This document shows positions 1 through 6,665 of a stretch of 8,527 nucleotides of DNA, piece by piece (the first letter of the stretch is position 1; each line of letters starts with the position of its first letter). Source of the DNA: Gammaproteobacteria bacterium. GTDB lineage: Bacteria; Pseudomonadota; Gammaproteobacteria; Thiohalorhabdales; Thiohalorhabdaceae. The notes under the pieces were generated by a model. That model saw nothing but the letters and a program-made list of their open reading frames with translations. It was not told the origin of the DNA and made no database searches. Both the position numbers and the translations under genes were made by a program. The DNA is taken from contig JAHEOG010000203.1 in the NCBI GenBank assembly GCA_018609925.1, positions 1-8,527 of the forward strand, written 5' to 3'.

Positions 1-2
1 AG

Positions 3-1079
3 TCCTTGGAGGGGCTGGACGAGGGCGAGCGCCGGGGGCTCCTGAGCCGAGCGGCCCAATCCTTGGTCCAGCCCACCGCGGAGTGGTTCCTGCACGGGGA
101 GGCGGAAAAGGCCTTCCTCTATCCCTTTCCTTTGCCCAACTGGGATGCGCCGGAGCCAGCGGGTGCGCTGGAGGAGGCCTGGCACCAGTACCTGGAATCC
201 ACCCTCCACCAGGCGCAGGCGGAGCATTACAGCCAGAGGTTGGGCACTCGCCTGCGACGCATCCGCAAGCGCCTGGAGGAACGGCTGGAGAAGATCGCCG
301 CGGACGAGGCGCGCCACGCCCATCCCGAGGAATACCGCCGCTTTGGGCAGGCCCTCGCCGGACTGGGCAGCGGCCTGGCCCGAGGCGAGACCGTCACCGC
401 AACCGACTATTTGGACAGCCCTCCCACCACCATCGAGGTCCCCGTCCGCCCCGGCACCCCCTTCCAGGAGGAGGCCCAGCGCTACTTCAACAGGGCCCGC
501 AAGGCCGAGCGGGGGCAGGAGCTGGCGGCGCGGCGTCGTTTCGAGACCGAGGCCGACTTGGCGGAGGTGGCCCGCCTGGAAGCGGACCTGACGGAGGCGG
601 ACGAGGCCACCCGCAAGGCCATTGCCGACCGGCTGGACCAACTGGAAGGCATACCCCCCGAGCAGCGCCACGGCACGCGCAAACGGGGCCCGGGAGGGCC
701 GAAGCCCCCCCGCGAGTACTGGCATTGGGGATACACCATACTGGTGGGAACCAGCCGGACCAGCAACGACTGGCTGACCTTCCGCCGCGCCCGGCCCTGG
801 GACATCTGGCTCCACGTCCAGGGCCTGCCGGGGGCCCACGTGGTTATCCCGCGCGAGCGCAAGGATCCCCTGCCCGACGACGAGACCCTGGACTACGCGG
901 CCCGCCTGGCCGTGACCCACAGCCCCCAGGCGGACCGCAAGGCCGAGGTGGATTGGACCGAGGTCAAGCACGTCCGCCGCCACCCCAACGGCAAGCCCGG
1001 CCAGGCCTTGTACGAGCACTTCAAGACCCGCCTTGCAGAGGCCCTGCCCGAGCCCACCGGGACAGAGCCCGATCCGTGA
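3..1079 (+). CDS. NFACT-family (RqcH/Rqc2-like) ribosome quality control protein, C-terminal part, 5' end outside window
   Basis: The frame is open to the window edge, so the start lies upstream; family members are about 550-570 residues and roughly 200 N-terminal residues should be missing. Numbering from the Leu codon at position 6, there are two predicted coiled-coil stretches (about 60-110 and 155-215). Between them is the segment FGQALAGL...DYLDSP...EEAQRYFNRARKAERG, characteristic of the FbpA/RqcH middle region. The C-terminal NFACT-R (DUF814) RNA-binding domain spans about 237-341, with SNDWLTF, DIWLH and GLPGAHVV motifs and the closing VKHVRRHPNGKPG. Known homologues bind peptidyl-tRNA on the split 50S subunit and recruit tRNA-Ala for alanine tailing of stalled chains; others were described as fibronectin-binding. 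The residues that define RqcH activity sit in the missing N-terminal domain, so tailing activity cannot be judged here. The stop overlaps the GTG of the maf gene, indicating translational coupling. Confidence 0.92.
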   Translation, partial: SLEGLDEGERRGLLSRAAQSLVQPTAEWFLHGEAEKAFLYPFPLPNWDAPEPAGALEEAWHQYLESTLHQAQAEHYSQRLGTRLRRIRKRLEERLEKIAADEARHAHPEEYRRFGQALAGLGSGLARGETVTATDYLDSPPTTIEVPVRPGTPFQEEAQRYFNRARKAERGQELAARRRFETEADLAEVARLEADLTEADEATRKAIADRLDQLEGIPPEQRHGTRKRGPGGPKPPREYWHWGYTILVGTSRTSNDWLTFRRARPWDIWLHVQGLPGAHVVIPRERKDPLPDDETLDYAARLAVTHSPQADRKAEVDWTEVKHVRRHPNGKPGQALYEHFKTRLAEALPEPTGTEPDP

Positions 1080-1660
1080 GCTGTCCGCCCCGGGTACTGG
1101 CTTCCACCTCCCCCTACCGCGCCGAGCTCCTCGGCCGCCTGGGTCTCTCCTTCGAGACCGAGGCCCCGGGCACCGACGAGACCCCTTACCCCGGAGAAGC
1201 GCCATGGGGGCTGGCGACCCGCCTGGCGGAGGCGAAGGCCCGAGCCGTAGCCCAACAGCGTCCGGAGGCGGTGGTCCTGGGCTCGGACCAGTGCGTCGAT
1301 CTGGATGGCACGATCCTGGGCAAGCCCGGGGACTTCGAGTCGGCCCGGGATCAGCTCCGCAAGCTCAGCGGGCGGGCGGCGGTCTTCCGGACCGGGGTCT
1401 GCGTGCTGGAGCCGGGCGGTGGGCTGGTGGGAATTGAAGAGGTAGCCTTCACGGTGGTCTTCCGGGAGCTCCACGAGGCGGCGATCCGGCGCTACCTGGA
1501 GCGGGAGGCCGCCCTCGACTGCGCCGGAGCTATCCGCTCGGAGGGACTTGCCCCGGCGCTGATGGAGCGCACCGAGGGCCCGGACGCCACGGCATTGATG
1601 GGCCTTCCGCTCATCCGGACCACTCGCCTGCTGGAGGCCGCGGGTATCGCAGTCCTTTGA
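1076..1660 (+). CDS. yceF: Maf-family nucleotide pyrophosphatase, YceF (m7GTP-type) subgroup
   Basis: The protein has 194 residues, the usual length for the family. Maf proteins are cytosolic house-cleaning enzymes that hydrolyse modified or canonical NTPs to the monophosphate; the YceF subgroup prefers 7-methyl-GTP (family knowledge). Visible signatures are LASTSPYR (8-15), DETP (34-37), GSDQ (69-72), GKP (82-84), the RKLSG stretch, CAG (149-151), SEG (155-157), ERTEGPD and GLPLI. The CAG...SEG...ERxEGxD...GLPLI pattern matches E. coli YceF rather than the dTTP/UTP-type YhdE. The frame is open far upstream, but that part is low-complexity Pro/Gly/Arg sequence antiphase to the NFACT gene. GTG at 1076, three residues before the PRVLAS strand, is the only reasonable start. 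It has no strong ribosome-binding site and shares GTGA with the upstream stop, so re-initiation is likely. Confidence 0.93.
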   Translation: MSCPPRVLASTSPYRAELLGRLGLSFETEAPGTDETPYPGEAPWGLATRLAEAKARAVAQQRPEAVVLGSDQCVDLDGTILGKPGDFESARDQLRKLSGRAAVFRTGVCVLEPGGGLVGIEEVAFTVVFRELHEAAIRRYLEREAALDCAGAIRSEGLAPALMERTEGPDATALMGLPLIRTTRLLEAAGIAVL

Positions 1661-1993
1661 CCTTGTTGTAAAAAATCCCGTCAGCCTGTTGGCTTCTGTG
1701 CCACTTTCCCACAAGCGCGGCGGTGGGCGGGGCGAGCTCCACCGGTTGTGCTGCCGCACCACGCCGCCCTCTCGGAGAATTTATGTAAGCTATTGAAATA
1801 CAATCCCTTTTTCTTTCTGACCAAACACTGAGCCAAGCCGCCGAGGTCCCCGTGATTCAGGGGCTCCGGTTCTCTGCCAAGGCCTTTTCCACAAAATTCT
1901 CCACAGCCTCTGTGGGGAATTCCTCAGGGCCGTTTGTGAGATCCCCCTAGCCGATTGTGGCGCCTTACACCGGAACGGCTGCCGTCGACGCCC
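1661..1993. other. Non-coding convergent intergenic region
   Basis: This 333-base region lies between the ends of the + strand maf gene and the - strand DUF3280-like gene. I see no convincing coding frame. It has AT-rich patches in an otherwise GC-rich window: a run of six A at about 1670-1676 and the stretch 1779-1822 with a TACAAT hexamer (1799-1804) and a pyrimidine run. Read on the - strand, a small AGCC/GGCT hairpin (1683-1694) precedes six T's, but the spacing is long for a terminator. A small hairpin ACGGC-T-GCCGT lies at 1975-1985. The most striking element, the palindrome at 1895-1921, is listed separately. Confidence 0.6.
1895..1921. repeat. 27-bp imperfect palindrome, possible terminator of the - strand gene
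   Basis: The arms AATTCTCCACAG (1895-1906) and CTGTGGGGAATT (1910-1921) are 12 bases each, complementary except at one position, around a 3-base CCT loop. Read on the - strand, the hairpin lies 73 bases after the stop of the DUF3280-like gene and its 3' arm runs into AATTTTG, so it could act as an intrinsic terminator with a short U tract. The arms also contain TCCACA/TGTGGGGAA elements resembling DnaA boxes. Its role is inferred only. Confidence 0.5.
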
Positions 1994-2530
1994 CTACTGC
2001 TGAGGTTCCGGGAATAGCTTGTCGGCCACCAGCCGCTCGGCCGAGCGGCGCCACATCTCCTCGGTGTTGCCCCGCAGGCTCGTCCAGCCCCCGGCCACCA
2101 CCTCGCCCGACTCGCTGTCCTGGACCCGGATTGTCAGGTTCAGGATGAGGTTGCTCACCTTCTGGACCCACCCCACTAGAACCTGGTCGGCTCCCAGCTC
2201 GCGGGCCGCCTTCAGGCTGCAGCTCTTGCATTTGTAGAAGCGGTGGAACTTCCCTTGGGACTCCTGGAAGATCCGGGCCCCCTCCTCGGTATGCACCACC
2301 CGGTAGCGGGGGGATTCCTCCAGCAGCTCCCGCACTCGTGCGCCGGCCGCCTCCAGGTTCTGCAGGTCCCTTTCCGATTTGCCCTCCAGCTCGCCCTGGA
2401 GGCTGGTGTCTACGAGCTCGAAGGGGAAGACCACGATGGTGGTCGGGGCGGAACCGCTGGCGGAGGCGAGGGGGGCGGCCAAGAGGGCCACGAGGGCAAA
2501 GAGCGCAGGAAGGGCTCGCTTGAGAGACAT
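1994..2530 (-). CDS. Exported protein of unknown function, DUF3280/DUF2380-like
   Basis: The 178-residue product starts with a clear signal peptide: MSLKRALP, then an Ala/Leu-rich core to about residue 20, with probable cleavage near LASA-SG (24). There is no lipobox, so it should be a soluble periplasmic protein. The mature part has a beta strand TTIVVFPFELVDTSLQGEL (30-48), a helical segment, a Cys-x2-Cys pair (C101, C104) followed by AARELGADQVLVGWVQKVS, the conserved-looking LILNLTIRVQDSESGEVVAGG, and RGNTEEMWRRSAERLV near the end. This order, including the cysteines before a GAD-Q-V-GxVQKVSNLILN block, resembles proteins annotated DUF3280 or DUF2380; assignment is from memory of the family and no function is established. 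I chose the ATG at 2530 over one 13 codons upstream because it has AGGAG five bases before it and begins exactly at the signal peptide. Confidence 0.75.
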   Translation of the reverse strand: MSLKRALPALFALVALLAAPLASASGSAPTTIVVFPFELVDTSLQGELEGKSERDLQNLEAAGARVRELLEESPRYRVVHTEEGARIFQESQGKFHRFYKCKSCSLKAARELGADQVLVGWVQKVSNLILNLTIRVQDSESGEVVAGGWTSLRGNTEEMWRRSAERLVADKLFPEPQQ

Positions 2531-2608
2531 GCTGGCTCCTAGGGCTGGAGGATCGTGGGGGAAGCGCACCCGGAAGGGCGGCGGTGCCCGGGGCGAGCTG
2601 GTGCCGCA

Positions 2609-2614
2609 ATTGTA
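2609..2614 (-). promoter_or_regulatory. Candidate -10 element for the DUF3280-like gene
   Basis: On the - strand the hexamer TACAAT (5 of 6 match to TATAAT) lies about 79 bases before the ATG at 2530, in the 168-base gap after cysG. No good -35 hexamer is seen at 16-18 bases, so this is a weak call. If correct, the gene has its own promoter rather than depending on cysG readthrough. Confidence 0.3.
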
Positions 2615-2698
2615 GCAAACCGGGGTGCCGCCGAATTGGGAAAGACTCCCGAACCCTGGTTGGCTGGCGGAACTAAAGGGGACCGATACAGGCGGGTG

Positions 2699-4129
2699 TC
2701 ACAGATCGATCTCGAAGGCGGAGGTCCGGGCCCCGGATCCGGCGGCGGAGCTTCCCACCCATTGCAGGGAGCCCCGCAGGCCCACCACCTCCCCGATGAG
2801 CACCAGACAGGGGGGTCGGGCCCCTTGTGCCTCAACCCGATCGGGCAGCTCGGCCAGAGGCGCCTCGATCACCCGCTGATCCGGGGTGGTCCCCTGCTCC
2901 ACCAGCGCGGCCGGGGTCGCCTCGGATAACCCCCGGGCGATTAGCCCATCGCGAAGCTGGGGCAGGCCCTTCAGGCCCATGTAGACCGCAACGGTCTGGT
3001 AGGGCTGTACCAGGGCCTCCCAGGGAAGCTCCAAGACCCCGTCCCGGAGGTGGCCGGTCACCAGGACGGCGGCGTGGGCATGGTCGCGATGGGTCAGGGG
3101 GATGCCGGCGTAGGCGGCGCAACCGAGGGCCGCGGTGACTCCCGGTACCACGTGGAAGGGCACCCCCGCCTCGCGAAGATGGGCCAATTCCTCTCCGCCC
3201 CGGGCGAAAACGAAGGGATCGCCCCCCTTGAGGCGGAGGACCCGCTTGCCCTGGCGGGCCAGGCCCACCAAGAGCTCGTTGATCTCCTGCTGGGAATGGC
3301 TGTGGCGCCCTGCCGCCTTGCCCACGAAGACCCGCTCGGCGTCGCGGCGCACCCGGTCCAGCAGCTCCGGCGACACCAGGCGGTCGTGGACCACCACATC
3401 CGCCCGCTGCATGACCCGCAGGGCCTTAACGGTGAGCAGGTCGGGATCCCCCGGACCGGCCCCCACCAGGGCCACCTCGCAGCGATCGGAGGGCTCCTCG
3501 CCGGATTCCAGAAGCTCCGCCAGGTCTCGCTCACCCCCCACGGTATCCCCCCGCAGCACGCGCTCGGCGATGGGTCCGTCGAGGACATCCTCCCAGAAGC
3601 GCCGCCGCGCGACCCCGTCCCGGAAGCGGTCCTTGACGGAATCGCGGAAGCGCCCCACCAGCTCGGCGAGACGCCCATAGGCCGCCGGGATGAAGGCCTC
3701 CAGCTTGGCCCGCATCAGCCGGGCGAGCACCGGCGCACGGCCCCCCGTTCCCAGCGCAATCACCAGCGGGGAGCGGTCCACCACCGCGGGCACGATGAAC
3801 GTGGACAGCTCCGGATCGTCCACCACGTTCACCGGCACACCCCGCGCCTGGGCGGCCTCGGCCACCGCCGCGTTCACCGGACGATCATTGGTAGCCGCCA
3901 CCACCACCCCCCAACCGTCTAGGTGCCCTTCCCGAAACCGCTCCTGACAGTAATCGATGTCGCCGGCGGCAACGGCTTCGGCCAGCCCCGGCTCCAGATC
4001 CGGCGCGACGACGCGTACCGCCAGATCCGCGCGGCGCAGGAATTCCACCTTGCGGTTGGCGGTCTCGCCACCGCCCACCACCAGGGCGGTGCGTCCGGTA
4101 ACGTTCAGGAAGACCGGAAGGTAGTCCAT
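2699..4129 (-). CDS. cysG: Siroheme synthase CysG (uroporphyrinogen-III C-methyltransferase / precorrin-2 dehydrogenase / sirohydrochlorin ferrochelatase)
   Basis: A 476-residue cytosolic trifunctional enzyme that makes siroheme from uroporphyrinogen III for assimilatory sulfite and nitrite reductases. The N-terminal CysG-B part (about 1-215) begins MDYLPVF and has the NAD-binding VVGGGETANRK (17-27), NVVDDPELSTFIVP with the catalytic-type Asp at 104, and GGRAPVLARLMRAKLE. The C-terminal SUMT part (about 216-460) has LVGAGPGDPDLLT (221-233), HDRLVS with Asp249, FVGKAAG with Lys271, RLKGGDPFVFARGGEE (299-314), VVPGVTAALGCAAYAGIPLTHRD and YMG (383-385). Residue 128, the phosphorylatable Ser of the enteric enzyme, is Thr here (ALGTGG). 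The protein is about 20 residues longer than E. coli CysG because of a Ser/Ala/Gly-rich tail. The ATG at 4129 matches the family start; the ribosome-binding site is weak (AGAGG about 14 bases upstream). It diverges from thiC. Confidence 0.97.
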   Translation of the reverse strand: MDYLPVFLNVTGRTALVVGGGETANRKVEFLRRADLAVRVVAPDLEPGLAEAVAAGDIDYCQERFREGHLDGWGVVVAATNDRPVNAAVAEAAQARGVPVNVVDDPELSTFIVPAVVDRSPLVIALGTGGRAPVLARLMRAKLEAFIPAAYGRLAELVGRFRDSVKDRFRDGVARRRFWEDVLDGPIAERVLRGDTVGGERDLAELLESGEEPSDRCEVALVGAGPGDPDLLTVKALRVMQRADVVVHDRLVSPELLDRVRRDAERVFVGKAAGRHSHSQQEINELLVGLARQGKRVLRLKGGDPFVFARGGEELAHLREAGVPFHVVPGVTAALGCAAYAGIPLTHRDHAHAAVLVTGHLRDGVLELPWEALVQPYQTVAVYMGLKGLPQLRDGLIARGLSEATPAALVEQGTTPDQRVIEAPLAELPDRVEAQGARPPCLVLIGEVVGLRGSLQWVGSSAAGSGARTSAFEIDL

Positions 4130-4162
4130 GGCAGAAAGGCTGCCTCTCTTTTCGGGTCGGGC

Positions 4163-4176
4163 CGGCGCTTGCGCCG
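4163..4176. repeat. Perfect palindrome in the cysG leader
   Basis: CGGCGC-TT-GCGCCG lies 34-47 bases upstream of the cysG start, between the two divergent genes. It could be a hairpin in the cysG mRNA leader or a protein-binding site. There is no direct evidence for either. Confidence 0.4.
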
Positions 4177-4227
4177 AGCAGCCTGCCTCCGCCTACCGGG
4201 CGCCAACCGGGCCAAGGATACCTGAGA

Positions 4228-4245
4228 CCCTGGCACTTGCCAGGG
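4228..4245. repeat. 18-bp perfect palindrome, operator-like, between cysG and thiC
   Basis: CCCTGGCA-CT-TGCCAGGG is self-complementary apart from the central two bases. A further half-site, TTGCCAGGG, recurs at 4265-4273, 28 bases after its copy at 4237-4245, and overlaps the candidate thiC -35 hexamer. The position between divergent biosynthetic genes and the extra half-site fit an operator. A transcribed hairpin is the alternative. Confidence 0.4.
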
Positions 4246-4264
4246 CGTTCCCGCGGGGGCTGGG

Positions 4265-4293
4265 TTGCCAGGGTCGCCTCAGGGGGGCACCAT
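4265..4293 (+). promoter_or_regulatory. Candidate thiC promoter
   Basis: TTGCCA (4265-4270, 5 of 6 match to TTGACA) and CACCAT (4288-4293, 3 of 6 match to TATAAT) are separated by 17 bases. Transcription would begin near 4300, immediately before the first riboswitch helix at 4303, where a riboswitch promoter is expected. The weak -10 keeps confidence low. Confidence 0.3.
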
Positions 4294-4302
4294 GAGGGTT
4301 TA

Positions 4303-4533
4303 TCACTCGGGGGAGCCGGAGACGGCTGAGAGGTCCCTCGAAAAGGCGTTGGCAAACCATCGGGAGGAGGCCGACTGCAAGGCGCACGCTGGGGAGCGAC
4401 CGAGGCATACCTAAGGGTATGTAAGGTAGCGAGCCGTGCGTAACGCAGCAGGCGGCTTCCGGAACCAGTTTCTAACGGCTTTTGGGACGACCCCTGGAAC
4501 CTGAACCGGATCATACCGGCGCAGGGAGAGTGA
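4303..4533 (+). promoter_or_regulatory. TPP (thiamin pyrophosphate) riboswitch aptamer with a greatly expanded P3a arm, upstream of thiC
   Basis: The THI-element core is split but complete. P1 is TCACTC (4303-4308) with GAGTGA (4528-4533). P2 is GGGG (4310-4313) with CCCC (4491-4494). P3 is GCCG (4315-4318) with CGGC (4323-4326), capped by a GAGA GNRA tetraloop. The pyrimidine-binding CTGAGA is at 4326-4331. P4 is CCTG (4500-4503) with CAGG (4522-4525). P5 is CCGG (4506-4509) with CCGG (4516-4519), around an ATCATA loop, followed by the conserved GCGCAGGGA. Aptamers of this class are usually about 100 nucleotides; this one is 231 because about 159 bases (4332-4490) sit between CTGAGA and the second P2 strand, the place of the optional P3a stem. 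TPP binding represses thiamin genes in this class, and thiC is the expected target. Confidence 0.93.
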
Positions 4534-4681
4534 GGGCACACCTGGCGGACGAGCGTTTCCCGGTTCCCGGGCGGTCTAGCCGTCGCCCTCTCCCCCTTCT
4601 TTTCCCCGGTTCCCTCCGATCTCCCGAGTCCACGTCGACACCGGCCAACCAAGCCGGCGCAGATCTGGGAGGAGCCAGGCC
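4534..4681 (+). promoter_or_regulatory. Riboswitch expression platform and thiC ribosome-binding site
   Basis: The strong Shine-Dalgarno GGGAGGAG (4667-4674) sits seven bases before the thiC ATG. Two pairings could hide it. CCTCC+GATCT (4613-4622) is fully complementary to AGATC+GGAGG (4661-4672, with a two-base bulge). CTCCC within CTCTCCC (4588-4594) pairs with GGGAG (4667-4671). That same CTCTCCC is also fully complementary to GGGAGAG (4524-4530) in the 3' side of the aptamer, giving a mutually exclusive ligand-free pairing. A CCGGC/GCCGG hairpin lies at 4641-4657. No hairpin with a U tract is seen, so translational control is favoured. The C-rich, G-poor stretch 4586-4617 could be a Rho loading site. 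Confidence 0.6.
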
Positions 4682-6574
<1,893 letters not shown>

Positions 6575-6602
6575 GCCCCCCATCCATCGCTCGGCCCAGG
6601 CG

Positions 6603-6630
6603 CTGCGCCCCCGTTTCGACGGGGGCGCAG
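6603..6630 (+). terminator. Stable hairpin after thiC, possible terminator or mRNA 3' stabiliser
   Basis: CTGCGCCCCCGT (6603-6614) and ACGGGGGCGCAG (6619-6630) form a perfect 12-bp, very GC-rich stem with a TTCG tetraloop, 28 bases after the thiC stop. No T tract follows, so it is not a textbook intrinsic terminator. It may end transcription inefficiently, protect the thiC 3' end, or reduce readthrough into the next gene 35 bases downstream. Confidence 0.6.
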
Positions 6631-6665
6631 GCGCGTCCGGCCCCAATCTGGAGGCTTCCGGTCCC

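Noticed and set aside
83..1075. N-terminal extension of the maf frame over the NFACT gene
   Set aside because: The upstream part is Pro/Gly/Arg-rich, antiphase to NFACT, and unrelated to Maf proteins; the domain begins right after the GTG at 1076.
1665..1694. Intrinsic terminator read on the - strand after the DUF3280-like gene
   Set aside because: The stem is only 4 bp and the T run begins about eight bases after it; it is also about 300 bases past the stop codon. The 1895-1921 hairpin is a better candidate.
893..1762. Open frame of about 289 codons on the - strand opposite maf
   Set aside because: It lies opposite confirmed coding sequence; the translation is Arg/Gly/Pro-rich with no family resemblance, and there is no ribosome-binding site.
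1799..1804. TACAAT on the + strand as a promoter for a small RNA
   Set aside because: There is no acceptable -35 hexamer at the right distance and no + strand terminator with a U tract downstream.
3050..3922. Open frame of about 290 codons on the + strand opposite cysG
   Set aside because: It is a His/Gly/Pro-rich antisense shadow of a clearly recognised gene.
4423..4432. AAGGTAGCGA in the riboswitch insert resembles a universal 23S rRNA segment
   Set aside because: The match is limited to about ten bases with no flanking rRNA sequence, so it is coincidental; the bases are explained by the hairpin.
4332..4490. Self-cleaving ribozyme or small intron inside the riboswitch
   Set aside because: No hammerhead core (CTGATGA/GAAA) or intron signature is visible, and the insert is far too short for a group I or II intron. 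An extended P3a stem explains it better.
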